Part shown: positions 25,330 to 33,802 of the stretch, piece by piece | Position numbering within the stretch: the stretch's first letter is position 1 | How the letters are laid out: each line of letters begins with the position of its first letter | Assembly: GCA_002427815.1 (NCBI GenBank) | Contig: DIZF01000032.1 | Span: 1 to 64,000, forward strand | DNA from: Ramlibacter tataouinensis | Lineage (GTDB): Bacteria > Pseudomonadota > Gammaproteobacteria > Burkholderiales > Burkholderiaceae_C | Reading direction: 5' to 3' | Length of the DNA: 64,000 bases | Made by a program: the position numbers and the translations under genes | Notes under the pieces: model-generated | The model's database searches: none | What the model was told of the DNA's origin: nothing | What the model saw: only the letters and a program-made list of their open reading frames with translations

Positions 25330-26463
25330 ATGCCGCAGCGAACACTGGAACAGCTCGAAACGCCCGCGCTGCTGCTCGACCCGCAGCGGATGGACCGCAA
25401 CATCGAGCGCATGCGCTCGCGCCTGAACGCGCTCGGGGTGTCGTTCCGCCCCCACGTGAAAACCAACAAGTCGATCGACGTCACGCGCCGGATACTTCCC
25501 GCGCAGGGACCGATCACCGTTTCCACGCTGCTGGAGGCGGACTATTTCGCGAAGCACGGTTTCAGGGACATCCTGTACGCCGTCTGCATCGCGCCCAACA
25601 AGCTGGCGCATGTGGCGGCCCTGCAGGAGCAAGGGGTGCAGCTTTCGATCATCCTGGACAGCATGGAAACCGCCAGGGTGCTGACCGAGGCACAGGCGCG
25701 GGGACGGCGCTTCGATGCGCTGATCGAAATCGACTCGGACGGCCATCGTTCGGGTGTCAAGCCCGACGCGCCCGAACTGGTGGAAATCGCGAAATTCCTG
25801 GAACGCGGCGGCATTCCGGTCCGGGGTGTGCTGACCCATGCGGGAAGCTCGTACGAGTGCACCTCGGTGGAGGCGATCCGCGCGATGGCCGAGCAGGAAC
25901 GCGCGGCGGTCGTCCATGCGGCCGCGCGCCTGCGCGCAGCGGGCATGGCGTGCCCGGTGGTGAGCGTGGGCTCGACCCCCACCGCGATGTTCGCGCAGCA
26001 CCTGGAAGGCGTCACCGAAGTGCGCACCGGTGTCTTCGTTTTTTTCGACCTGGTGATGGCGGGTCTCAACGTGTGCAGCGTGGACGACATCGCCCTGTCG
26101 GTGCTGGGAACCGTGATCGGGCACCGGCCCGACAAAGGTTGGACGCTGCTGGATGCGGGCTGGATGGCCATGTCGCGCGACCGCGGCACGGCCAGCCAGC
26201 CGGTGGACCAGGGTTATGGCCTGGTGTGCGACCTGGCCGGCCGTCCGATCCAGGACCTGATCCTGGTGGGCGCGAACCAGGAGCACGGCATCGTCGGACA
26301 TCGCTCGGGCAAGCCGGACAACACGCCGCACCTGCCCGTGGGCACCCAGGTGCGAATCCTGCCGAACCACGCCTGTTCCACGGCGGCTCAGTACGACCAT
26401 TACCAGGTGGTCGGGCCGGATCACGAAGTCAGCGCCACCTGGCCGCGCTTCAATGGCTGGTAA
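25330..26463 (+). CDS. DSD1/D-threonine-aldolase-type PLP enzyme (second copy)
   Basis: 377 residues with the same domain order as the first copy: PLP lysine K44 in FRPHVKTNKS, a barrel, then a C-terminal beta domain with the metal pattern NHACSTAAQYDHY. The last motif differs from the DPTVN form of the first copy and is closer to D-serine-deaminase-like (D-threo-3-hydroxyaspartate dehydratase) relatives. The start lies two bases after the deacylase stop. Having both types side by side suggests one aldolase and one dehydratase acting on related D-amino acids (inferred). Confidence 0.8.
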   Translation: MPQRTLEQLETPALLLDPQRMDRNIERMRSRLNALGVSFRPHVKTNKSIDVTRRILPAQGPITVSTLLEADYFAKHGFRDILYAVCIAPNKLAHVAALQEQGVQLSIILDSMETARVLTEAQARGRRFDALIEIDSDGHRSGVKPDAPELVEIAKFLERGGIPVRGVLTHAGSSYECTSVEAIRAMAEQERAAVVHAAARLRAAGMACPVVSVGSTPTAMFAQHLEGVTEVRTGVFVFFDLVMAGLNVCSVDDIALSVLGTVIGHRPDKGWTLLDAGWMAMSRDRGTASQPVDQGYGLVCDLAGRPIQDLILVGANQEHGIVGHRSGKPDNTPHLPVGTQVRILPNHACSTAAQYDHYQVVGPDHEVSATWPRFNGW

Positions 26464-26482
26464 CGCTGCGGCGGGAGGCCGG

Positions 26483-27454
26483 ATGATCGTCATTTCCGAA
26501 CAGGACGCGCGCGCGCTGGTCAGCGTCGAGGACGCGATCGCCGTAGTGGAAAACGCCTTTGCCGCGATGGCGCGGCAGCAGGCCCGCAACTATCCGGTGG
26601 TGCGCGAGGTGCTGGGATACCGGGACGCCGTGTTCGGCGTCAAGACCGGCTGCGACACGGCGCTGCCGCTGCTCGGGCTGAAGGCCGGCGGCTACTGGCC
26701 GGGCAACCTGGGCGCGGGCCTGGGCAATCACCAGTCTTCGACCCTGCTGTTCGACCCGGATACCGGCCGGGCCAGCGCCCTCGTCAGCGCCAACTACCTC
26801 ACCGCCGTTCGCACCGGTGCCGCCAGCGCCATCGCGACCAGATATCTGGCGCGTGCCGACAGCTCGGTGCTGGGCATCATCGGTGCCGGGGTGCAGTCGC
26901 AGTACCAGTTGCGCGCGACCCTGGCCGTGCGGCCCATCCGCAGCGTCCATGCCTGGAATCCATCCGCCGACAACCTGGCAGCGCTGGGTCGCGTGGTGGA
27001 GCAGTTGGGCCTGGCCTTCACCGCCGAAAGCAGCTGCGAGGCCGTGGCCGGCAAGGCCGACGTGCTGATCACCGTCACGCCGTCGAAACAGGCGCTGGTG
27101 CAGGCTTCCTGGGTGCGTCCCGGCACCCACATCAACGCCATGGGCGCCGACACCCGGGGCAAGCAGGAACTCGATCCGTTGCTGGTGGCCCAGGCCGCCG
27201 TGTTCGTTGACGAAGCGGCCCAGGCGCTGACCATTGGCGAATGCCAGCATGCTTTCGAGGCGGGCCTCGTCACCGAGCGCAGTTTTCGCGGCAGCATCGG
27301 CGAGGTGATCGCCGGCCTGTGCCAGGGCCGGCGCTCGGCGAGCGAAATCACGCTGTTCGACGGCACCGGGGTGGCGCTGCAGGACCTGGCGGTGGCCGAT
27401 CTGGCGGTGCGGATGGCGGCCCGGCGCCAGCTCGGCAGCGTCGTGGCGTATTAG
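26483..27454 (+). CDS. Ornithine cyclodeaminase/mu-crystallin family NAD(P)-dependent protein
   Basis: 323 residues. Family features: N-terminal ISEQDARALVSVEDAI, FGVKTGCD, LVSANYLTAVRTGAASAIATRYLAR, the Rossmann motif GIIGAGVQSQYQL and DVLITVTPSK. The family includes ornithine cyclodeaminase, alanine dehydrogenase, delta1-pyrroline-2-carboxylate reductase and iminosuccinate reductase (BhcD). After a dehydratase or aldolase producing an imine, a reductase of this type would be logical. ATG 26483 has GGAGG close upstream; ATG 26453, overlapping the previous stop, is the alternative start. Confidence 0.85.
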   Translation: MIVISEQDARALVSVEDAIAVVENAFAAMARQQARNYPVVREVLGYRDAVFGVKTGCDTALPLLGLKAGGYWPGNLGAGLGNHQSSTLLFDPDTGRASALVSANYLTAVRTGAASAIATRYLARADSSVLGIIGAGVQSQYQLRATLAVRPIRSVHAWNPSADNLAALGRVVEQLGLAFTAESSCEAVAGKADVLITVTPSKQALVQASWVRPGTHINAMGADTRGKQELDPLLVAQAAVFVDEAAQALTIGECQHAFEAGLVTERSFRGSIGEVIAGLCQGRRSASEITLFDGTGVALQDLAVADLAVRMAARRQLGSVVAY

Positions 27455-27459
27455 CCGGC

Positions 27460-27474
27460 GGGCGGCTGCCGCCC
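27460..27474. other. Short palindrome between the OCD and LysR genes
   Basis: GGGCGGCTGCCGCCC, a strong short stem just after the ornithine-cyclodeaminase-family stop and 48 bp before the LysR start. There is no T-run, so it is not a typical terminator; it might weaken read-through into the regulator. Confidence 0.3.
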
Positions 27475-27521
27475 ACGCGGTAGTATCGGTGCGGTCTTCG
27501 CGCAGCGCGAGGGCCGCCACC

Positions 27522-28430
27522 ATGCCGCACGACATCACCGACCTGCGTTTCTTCGTCACCATCACCGAGAGCCGTTCACTGGCCGAGGCCGCGCGGCGCC
27601 TGGACGTGACGCCCTCGGCCGTGTCGCAGCGCCTGCGGCAGCTGGAGTCGCGCCTGGGCTTGCAGCTGGCGCACCGCAGCACGCGCCGGTTCGTCCTGAC
27701 CGAAGAGGGTGAGCTGTTCCATGCCGGCGTCGCCGCCCTGCTGGCGGATCTGGATCGCCTGGTCGACTCGCTGCGCGAGCGCTCGGGCGAAGTGGCCGGC
27801 ACGCTCCATGTCGGCGGCCCGCTGGGTTTCGGCCGCACCTATCTGGCCGGCGCCATCGCGGACTTCCAGAGCCTGCACCCGCGCCTGAAGGTGTCGCTGA
27901 CGCTCAGCGACGTGGTCGCGCCGGCCGATTCCAATCGCTTCGACATGATCGTGCACATCGGCAGCCTGGCCGATTCAAGCATGGTGGCGTACCCAATCGC
28001 GCCCAACGCCCGCTTCATCTGCGCCGCGCCGGCCTACCTGGCCCGGCGCCCGGCGCCGCGCGAACCCCGGGAGCTGGCGCAGCACGACTGCATCGTGCTG
28101 AGGGAAAACAACGAGGACGTCACGCTGTGGCGCTTCCGCAAGAAACGCAGCGAGGTCGCGGTGCGCGTCCCGGCGATTCTGAGCAGCAACGACGGCGACG
28201 TCGCCAAGCAGTGGGCGCTGCGCGGCAAGGGCCTGTTCGTGCGCTCGGAATGGGACGTGGCCGAGAGCCTGGCCGCGGGCCGGCTGGTGCGCGTGCTGGC
28301 CGACTGGACCCTGCCCGATGCCGATGTCGTGGCCCTGGCGGTGCGGCGTGCCGGCATGTCGGCGCGTGCCAAACTGTTTCTCTCGTTTCTCCAGGCACGG
28401 TTCCATCCGCTGCCACCCTGGCGCCGCTGA
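27522..28430 (+). CDS. LysR family transcriptional regulator
   Basis: 302 residues. N-terminal winged helix (residues 1-60: DLRFFVTITESRSLAEAARRL, TPSAVSQRLRQLESRLG) and a type-2 periplasmic-binding effector domain of the kind in the CrgA-like group. ATG 27522 is the start; an in-frame upstream codon would extend it without a ribosome site. Placed at the 3' end of the catabolic cluster and in the same direction, it is the only regulator between 10.6 and 28.4 kb and so the likely control protein for it. LysR proteins usually sit divergently, so this placement is slightly unusual. Confidence 0.9.
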   Translation: MPHDITDLRFFVTITESRSLAEAARRLDVTPSAVSQRLRQLESRLGLQLAHRSTRRFVLTEEGELFHAGVAALLADLDRLVDSLRERSGEVAGTLHVGGPLGFGRTYLAGAIADFQSLHPRLKVSLTLSDVVAPADSNRFDMIVHIGSLADSSMVAYPIAPNARFICAAPAYLARRPAPREPRELAQHDCIVLRENNEDVTLWRFRKKRSEVAVRVPAILSSNDGDVAKQWALRGKGLFVRSEWDVAESLAAGRLVRVLADWTLPDADVVALAVRRAGMSARAKLFLSFLQARFHPLPPWRR

Positions 28431-28458
28431 CCCGGCCGGGCCGTGTTCGCCGCTGCGC

Positions 28459-29022
28459 TCAGGGCGAGCGTTTGTTCACGAAGCCGATCACCAGGCCCTG
28501 GCTCGTCACCGTGATGGCACCCGGCTGCAGTCCCATCGAATCGGGCAGCGCGAGGTCGCGCGGACTCAGGCGGTGCAGCACGACTTCCCCGAAGGACTGC
28601 TGCGCCAGTACCGAGCCATAGCTCTCCAGCACGGCCGCGGCTTGCGCCGGCAGGCCCGTCAGGCGCAGCGAATGAACCTGCAGACTGTGGGCCCGGATGG
28701 TCTGGTCGGCGGGCTCATAACGCAGCGCGAAGTCCAGATCGAACTCCCCGGTGTAGCTGCGCCGCAGCGCCGGGCCGGCGGCCTCCACGGACATCTGGCT
28801 GGAGATGCGGTTGAGGTCCGGCAACAAATGCAGGCGGGGCGCCTGCACGTTCAGATCGAACAGGCCGGGCACCTGATAGCGCAGCGGGAAACGCCGGGCC
28901 AGCGCTTCCTGCAGTTGCTCGGCCGAAACGCGAAAGGTCGGCGGCGCGGAAGACGCACAGCCCGATGTGGTGGCGCCCAGCGACAGCCAGGCTGTGAGCT
29001 TCAACAGGGATCTGCGCTTCAT
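28459..29022 (-). CDS. DUF1439-type lipoprotein
   Basis: 187 residues. The N-terminus MKRRSLLKLTAWLSLG to TTSGC is a lipoprotein signal with a lipobox-like cysteine at about residue 22. The KRRSLLK start is Tat-like. The mature part (FRVSAEQLQEALARRFP, then alternating beta segments) resembles the YceB/DUF1439 family, thought to form a lipid-binding tubular beta fold in the periplasm. It overlaps the acyl-CoA ligase stop by four bases (ATGA), so it is co-translated with that gene. Confidence 0.75.
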   Translation of the reverse strand: MKRRSLLKLTAWLSLGATTSGCASSAPPTFRVSAEQLQEALARRFPLRYQVPGLFDLNVQAPRLHLLPDLNRISSQMSVEAAGPALRRSYTGEFDLDFALRYEPADQTIRAHSLQVHSLRLTGLPAQAAAVLESYGSVLAQQSFGEVVLHRLSPRDLALPDSMGLQPGAITVTSQGLVIGFVNKRSP

Positions 29023-30575
29023 CCGGGGCGCGGGCGCGACGCCGGGGCCGAGTACGCGTCACGCAGTTCCCGCTTGAGCACCTTGCCGATCTCGCTGCGC
29101 GGCATCTCGCGGATGTAGCGCACATCGGCCAGCCGCTGGGTTTTGCCCAGCTGTGCGTTGGCCCAGGCGCGCAGTTCCTCTTGCCCGGGAGCGTCGGGAC
29201 CCGGCACGACGAACGCGACCGGCGTCTCGCCCCAATCGACCGAGGGCACACCGACCACGGCGGCGTCGGCCACGCCGGGGTGCAGTCGCAGCACGCCCTC
29301 CAGGTCGCTCGGGTAGATGTTGAAGCCGCCGGAGATCACCAGGTCCTTGCGCCGGTCCATCAGGGTGAGGAACCCGTCGTCATCGAAACGGCCGACGTCG
29401 CCGGTGCGCAGAAAGCGGTTGCCGGCGCTGTCGTACCACTCGGCGGCGCGGCTCAGCATGGCCTGGTTGTGGTATCCGGTCATCATGGAAGGCGAGCGGC
29501 CCACCACCTCTCCGATGCTGCCCGGCGGCAGTTCGCGGCCGTCCTCGTCGATCAGCCGGATGTCGTGGCCTTCGGGCGGCTTGCCCACCGTGTGCAGCTT
29601 GTCGGGGTGGTTGTGCGCCTCCAGGATGCAGGTGCCGCCCCCCTCGGTGAGGCCATAGAACTCGACCAGCCCGCCGGGCCAGCGTCTGAGGATGTCGGCC
29701 TTGAGCGCGGCCTGGAACGGCGCGCTGGTGCAGAACTTCATGCGAAAGGACGACAGGTCGAAGCTGTCGAACCGCGGCAGCGCCATGATCCGCTGGTACT
29801 GCACCGGCACCAGCATGGTGTGGGTGGCGCGCTCCTTCTGCGCGATGGCCAGGTAGGTCGCGGCGTCGAATTTCGGCGGTGCCAGCACCACGCAGCCGCC
29901 CTTGGCGATGGTGGGGAAGAAGCACACCAGCGTGGTGTTGGAGCACAGCGAGGTGGCGATCAGCGTGACCGCGTCGGGGCCGTAGCCGTAGTTCTCGGCC
30001 CGCGCCACGTGCGCCCAGCGCATGCCGTGCGGCTGCACGATCCCCTTGGGCGTGCCGGTGGTGCCGGAGGAATAGATGATGTTGAACGGCCAGTCGGGCT
30101 GCACCGTGACCGGGCGCGGACGCGATCCCGCAGGGGCCAGCCAATCCTTCAGCGCCGGATCGCCGCTGCCGTCCAGGAAGATGCGCCGGGCCGGTGTATC
30201 GAAAGCGGGCGCTGCGGCATCAACGAACAGATGCGCGGCGCCACTGTCGGCCACCATCGTCGCCAGCTGCGCCGGCAGCGACCCGGCGGGCAATGGCGCC
30301 ACCGCAACGCCGGCGCGCAACGCACCCAGAAACACGGCCGCGTATTCCAGCGAGTTGGCCGAGCAGATCGCGATGCGCTGCCGCGGCACGACGCCATCGC
30401 GCTGCAACGAAGCCGCCACCCGGTCGACCATGGCGTCGAGCTGGCCCCAGGTCACACTGCGCTCACCCTGTATCAGCGCCCGCTGGCCGGGCCGCGCGGC
30501 CGCGTGCTGGCGCATCAGGTCGGCGATGGCCTGGAAAGGCGGGGGCGTCAGGGCGGGCTGCAATACGGCATTCAT
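29019..30575 (-). CDS. AMP-dependent acyl-CoA synthetase/ligase
   Basis: Activates a carboxylic acid to its CoA thioester through an acyl-adenylate. 518 residues: AMP-binding P-loop IIYSSGTTGTPKG, FYGLTEGGGTCIL, the hinge and A8 region RTGDVGRFDDDG and RRKDLVISGGFNIYPSDLE, and the catalytic lysine near the end in IGKVLKREL. AGGAG precedes ATG 30575 by nine bases. It could feed the fatty- or terpenoid-acid oxidation genes that lie to its right, but it is not in the same chain as those. Acyl substrate unknown. Confidence 0.88.
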   Translation of the reverse strand: MNAVLQPALTPPPFQAIADLMRQHAAARPGQRALIQGERSVTWGQLDAMVDRVAASLQRDGVVPRQRIAICSANSLEYAAVFLGALRAGVAVAPLPAGSLPAQLATMVADSGAAHLFVDAAAPAFDTPARRIFLDGSGDPALKDWLAPAGSRPRPVTVQPDWPFNIIYSSGTTGTPKGIVQPHGMRWAHVARAENYGYGPDAVTLIATSLCSNTTLVCFFPTIAKGGCVVLAPPKFDAATYLAIAQKERATHTMLVPVQYQRIMALPRFDSFDLSSFRMKFCTSAPFQAALKADILRRWPGGLVEFYGLTEGGGTCILEAHNHPDKLHTVGKPPEGHDIRLIDEDGRELPPGSIGEVVGRSPSMMTGYHNQAMLSRAAEWYDSAGNRFLRTGDVGRFDDDGFLTLMDRRKDLVISGGFNIYPSDLEGVLRLHPGVADAAVVGVPSVDWGETPVAFVVPGPDAPGQEELRAWANAQLGKTQRLADVRYIREMPRSEIGKVLKRELRDAYSAPASRPRPG

Positions 30576-30587
30576 GAAGGGAGGCTC

Positions 30588-30890
30588 CTAGCCCGGATTT
30601 TGCCCCACGAGGAGATCCTGGTACTGCGGGTGGCCCTGGATGAATTTGGCGATGAACGGGCAGGTGGCCACCACTTTCAGGCTCTGGCGCCGGGTGTCGT
30701 CCAGCGCGTATCGCGCCAGCTTCGAGCCCAGGCCCTTCCCCTCGAACTGGGGCAGCACTTCGGTGTGCACGAAATCCGCATGGTCCGTCCCGGGACGGTA
30801 GTCGGCAAAGGCGGCCAGGGCGCCGCCGACTTCGAGCTCGTAGCGTTGCTTGTCCTTGCGTTGGCGGATCGAAATGTCATCGGTGTTCAC
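30588..30890 (-). CDS. Small GNAT-like N-acetyltransferase (YidJ/Gcn5-related type)
   Basis: 100 residues; start GTG 30890 with GGAG nine bases upstream. Sequence features: a beta strand YELEVGGALAAFADYR, VLPQFEGKGLGSKLARYALDD with the acetyl-CoA pyrophosphate-binding Q/R-x-x-G-x-G/A-like loop (FEGKGLGS), and CPFIAKFIQGHPQYQDLL. These short GNAT proteins lack the usual N-terminal strands and are of unknown substrate. It reads in the same direction as the acyl-CoA ligase, 12 bp upstream of it. Confidence 0.85.
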   Translation of the reverse strand: MNTDDISIRQRKDKQRYELEVGGALAAFADYRPGTDHADFVHTEVLPQFEGKGLGSKLARYALDDTRRQSLKVVATCPFIAKFIQGHPQYQDLLVGQNPG

Positions 30891-30958
30891 GGGCTGGCTC
30901 CGGCTTGAGGTGAAGAACGCACCCTACCGCAATCGCAATGACCTCGGCACACGGACTG

Positions 30959-32233
30959 TCATCGGCGCCGCAGCGCCTGGACCCGCTCCAGCAACAGCTC
31001 GCGTTCGCGCATGTTCCCGGCCAGCGCCGCGGCGCGCCCGAACTCGGCACAGGCTTCTTCGGTGCGACCGAGCCGGGCGAGCAGGTCGCCGCGCACACTG
31101 GGCAGCCACTGGTAATTGCGCAGCGCCCTGTCGCCGGCCAGAGCGTCGACGAGTTCCAGACCCGCCGCCGGGCCTGCGGCCATGCCCACGGCCACCGCGC
31201 GATTGAGTTCCACCACGGGCGACGGCGCGACCTGCGCCAGCTGGTCATAGAGCGCGCAGATGCGATGCCAATCGGTTTCTTGCGCCGTGTTGGCTCGGGC
31301 ATGGCAGGCGGCGATGGCGGCCTGCAGCGCGTAGCGGCCGCGAGCACCGCCCAGCACTTGCGCGCGGTCGAGTGCGGCGAGGCCGCGCCGGATCAGCAGC
31401 CGGTCCCAGCGCGCGCGGTCCTGCTCCAGCAACAACACCGGGCGTCCCGCCGTGTCCTCGCGGGCCTTGGCGCGCGAGGCCTGCAGTTCCATCAGCGCCA
31501 CCAGTCCATGGACCTCGGGCGCGCCCGGCGCCAGTCCGGCCAGCATCCGCCCCAGGCGCAGCGCCTCATCGCAGAGCGCGGGACGCATCCAGTCCGCGCC
31601 CGCGGTGGTGGTGTAGCCTTCATTGAAGACCAGGTACACCACCTCCAGCACCGAGGCCAGCCGCTCGCCCAGCGCGTCGCCGCGCGGCAGCTCGAACGGA
31701 ACGCGCGCCTCGCTCAGGGTGCGCTTGGCGCGAACGATGCGTTGCGCGATCGTGGGTTCGGGCACCAGGTAGGCACGGGCAATCTCGTGCGTCGTGAGCC
31801 CGGCCAGCAGCTTCAGCGTGAGGGCCACACGCGAGTCGGTCGGCAGCACCGGATGGCAGGCCGTGAAGATCACCCGCAGCAGGTCGTCGCCGATCGCGTC
31901 GGCCCGCGCCTCATCGAGGGAGTCGACAAAATCAGGAGCTATGAGCGCCTCCTGTGCATCGAGGTCGTGGCCGATCTGCTCCAGCTTGGCTTGCAGGACC
32001 TTGTCGCGCCGCAACCGGTCCAGCGCCCGATTCTTCGCGGTGGTCATCAGCCATGCACCCGGGTTGTCGGGCACGCCCGAGGCGGGCCAATGTTCCAGCG
32101 CCGCCACCAGCGCGTCCTGCGCCAGTTCTTCGGCGAGGCCGACGTCGCGCACGAGGCGCGCTACGGCCGCCACGATCTTCGCGCACTCCAGGCGCCATAC
32201 CGTGGCTATCGCCTGGTGCGTCGCCGACTGCAC
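30959..32233 (-). CDS. ECF-type RNA polymerase sigma factor with long C-terminal domain (ECF42-like)
   Basis: 424 residues, about twice a normal ECF sigma factor. Sigma-2 region (residues about 10-75: DVGLAEELAQDALVAALEHWP, PGAWLMTTAKNRALDRLRR) and sigma-4 region (LTLKLLAGLTTHEIARAYLV, TIAQRIVRAKRTL) are followed by a roughly 230-residue helical, TPR/SnoaL-like extension (YLVFNEGYT, LCDEALRLGRMLAGL, VELNRAVAVGMAAGP). This is the ECF42 arrangement, which has no anti-sigma factor and is linked to DGPF-domain genes; one lies directly upstream. Start GTG 32233 has GGAGG seven bases upstream. Confidence 0.88.
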   Translation of the reverse strand: MQSATHQAIATVWRLECAKIVAAVARLVRDVGLAEELAQDALVAALEHWPASGVPDNPGAWLMTTAKNRALDRLRRDKVLQAKLEQIGHDLDAQEALIAPDFVDSLDEARADAIGDDLLRVIFTACHPVLPTDSRVALTLKLLAGLTTHEIARAYLVPEPTIAQRIVRAKRTLSEARVPFELPRGDALGERLASVLEVVYLVFNEGYTTTAGADWMRPALCDEALRLGRMLAGLAPGAPEVHGLVALMELQASRAKAREDTAGRPVLLLEQDRARWDRLLIRRGLAALDRAQVLGGARGRYALQAAIAACHARANTAQETDWHRICALYDQLAQVAPSPVVELNRAVAVGMAAGPAAGLELVDALAGDRALRNYQWLPSVRGDLLARLGRTEEACAEFGRAAALAGNMRERELLLERVQALRRR

Positions 32234-32303
32234 TCCAGCGCCTCCTCAGCCTTGCGGTGGGGCTTTGCGCCATCGATGTTCACTGACATGGCAGCACCCC
32301 GGT

Positions 32304-32726
32304 TCACTTCATGCCGATTTCCTTGAAGCGATCCGCGGTCGTCGGGTCCACCAGGTCCTTGAAATCATCCATCTCGTAGAGCTGCCGCACTTCGATCTCG
32401 GCGGGCTTGTTCCGGCCCACCGGGTTCGGAAAGCGGCGCGACCATTCCAGCGCCTCGGCGCGGCTTCGGACCTGGATCATGGTGTAGCCGGCGATGAGTT
32501 CCTTGCTTTCGGTGAAGGGCCCGTCCACCACCGTTCGCCGGTCACCCTCGTAGCGGATGCGCCAGCCCTTGCTGCTGGGCTGCAGGCCCGAAGCGTCGAG
32601 CAGCACGCCCGCCTTGGCGAGCTGCTCGTGATACTGGGCCATGGCTTCGAACATCTTCTCGCTGTCGTCCGGAAACTTGCTGGCTTCGGAGTCGGCCGTG
32701 GCCTTGACGATGATCATGAATCGCAT
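32304..32726 (-). CDS. DGPF-domain (YCII-related) protein
   Basis: 140 residues with a ferredoxin-like fold. MRFMIIVKATADSEA, the family motif VVDGPFTESKELIAGYTMI, and RFPNPVGRNKPAEIEVRQLYE are characteristic. Start ATG 32726 has AAGGAG upstream with good spacing. It lies 70 bp upstream of the ECF42-type sigma factor gene in the same direction. In known ECF42 systems the DGPF genes are both partners and regulatory targets of the sigma factor, so this pair is probably self-regulating. The stimulus is unknown. Confidence 0.88.
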   Translation of the reverse strand: MRFMIIVKATADSEASKFPDDSEKMFEAMAQYHEQLAKAGVLLDASGLQPSSKGWRIRYEGDRRTVVDGPFTESKELIAGYTMIQVRSRAEALEWSRRFPNPVGRNKPAEIEVRQLYEMDDFKDLVDPTTADRFKEIGMK

Positions 32727-32974
32727 GATGTCTCTCCTTGGTGTTGAGTTGAGGAAGCGAGGAACAACCGCGCTTCTGAACACACGACGAAGCAAACGAC
32801 GCCGAATCGACAACGTAGCGCCTGGAGAAAACCCTGGGTGCAGCAGGGCTCTGCCGCGCACACCTCCACCGTAGCCCATCCGGCGGCGGGGCATTCGCGG
32901 GCAACGGCGACGTCCTCGTCGCACGTGACGCAGTCCAGCAGGAAGAACCCGCTCCCCGCAAGTGCGAAAAGCGC

Positions 32975-33802
32975 TCAGTCTACAAAGAAATCCGGAATGA
33001 AGTGTTTCGTGCCGGGCTTCACCGAGTACTTGTCCAGGTCGGTCACGCCATGGGCGGCCAGCAGTTCGTCGTCGATGAAGAAATTGCCGCTGTTGCCGCT
33101 CGGGCTGGTCAGGATGAAGTACGCGGCGTCGGCAAGAATCTCGGGCTTGCGGCACATTCCCACGTCCACGCCGGGAATCATCTGCAGCGCCGCGGTGGCG
33201 ATCGCCGTGCGCGGCCACAGGCTGTTGACGGCGATGCCGTACTTCCTGAATTCGCCCGAATGGCCCAGCGTGCACATGCTCATGCCGTACTTGGCCATGG
33301 TGTAGGCCGTGTACGGCGCGAACCAGTGCTGCTTCATGGACAGGGGCGGCGACATGTTGAGCACATGCGGATTGCGGCCCGCGGCAGCCGACTTCTTCAG
33401 TTCCTGCAGGCAGGCCTGGGTGCACAGGTAGGTGCCGCGCGCGTTGATGCCGTTCATCAGGTCGTAGCGCTTCATCCGGGTGTGCTCGGTGTCGGTCATG
33501 CTGATCGCGCTGGCGTTGTTGACCAGGATGTCGATGCCGCCGAAAGCCGCCACCGCCTTGGCCACGGCCGCGAGCACGGCCTCTTCGTCGCGGATGTCCA
33601 CCGCCAGTGGCAAGGCCTGGCCGCCGGCCGCCTTGATCTCCTCGGCCGCGCTGTAGATGGTGCCGGGCAGCTTGGGGTTGGGGTCGGTGGTCTTGGCCGC
33701 GATCACCACATTGGCGCCGTCCGCTGCGGCCCGTTTGCCGATGGCCAGGCCGATGCCGCGCGAGGCACCGGTGATGAAGAGAGTCTTGCCCTTGAGCGTC
33801 AT
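32975..33802 (-). CDS. SDR family oxidoreductase, HSDL2-like
   Basis: 275 residues. GASRGIG nucleotide-binding motif at the N-terminus, the expanded loop AAKTTDPNPKLPGTIYSAAEEI typical of hydroxysteroid-dehydrogenase-like protein 2, NNASAI, then the active-site YTAYTMAKYG (YxxxK). The C-terminal end FFIDDELLAAHGV matches this subgroup, whose role in lipid metabolism is poorly defined. It is the last gene of the leftward beta-oxidation operon and its start overlaps the enoyl-CoA hydratase stop by four bases. Confidence 0.87.
   Translation of the reverse strand: MTLKGKTLFITGASRGIGLAIGKRAAADGANVVIAAKTTDPNPKLPGTIYSAAEEIKAAGGQALPLAVDIRDEEAVLAAVAKAVAAFGGIDILVNNASAISMTDTEHTRMKRYDLMNGINARGTYLCTQACLQELKKSAAAGRNPHVLNMSPPLSMKQHWFAPYTAYTMAKYGMSMCTLGHSGEFRKYGIAVNSLWPRTAIATAALQMIPGVDVGMCRKPEILADAAYFILTSPSGNSGNFFIDDELLAAHGVTDLDKYSVKPGTKHFIPDFFVD

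Noticed and set aside
22683..25526. A 947-codon minus-strand frame across the DSD1 and deacylase genes
   Set aside because: It spans two well-supported genes and an intergenic gap on the other strand, with no coding signature of its own.
22722..27454. A complete beta-hydroxyaspartate cycle operon
   Set aside because: The aminotransferase and threo-3-hydroxyaspartate dehydratase genes of the known cycle are absent, so only a partial resemblance can be claimed.
31927..31947. A stretch within the sigma-factor gene resembling one arm of a dispersed Comamonadaceae repeat
   Set aside because: No second arm is present and the protein sequence here matches the normal family pattern, so an insertion is unlikely.
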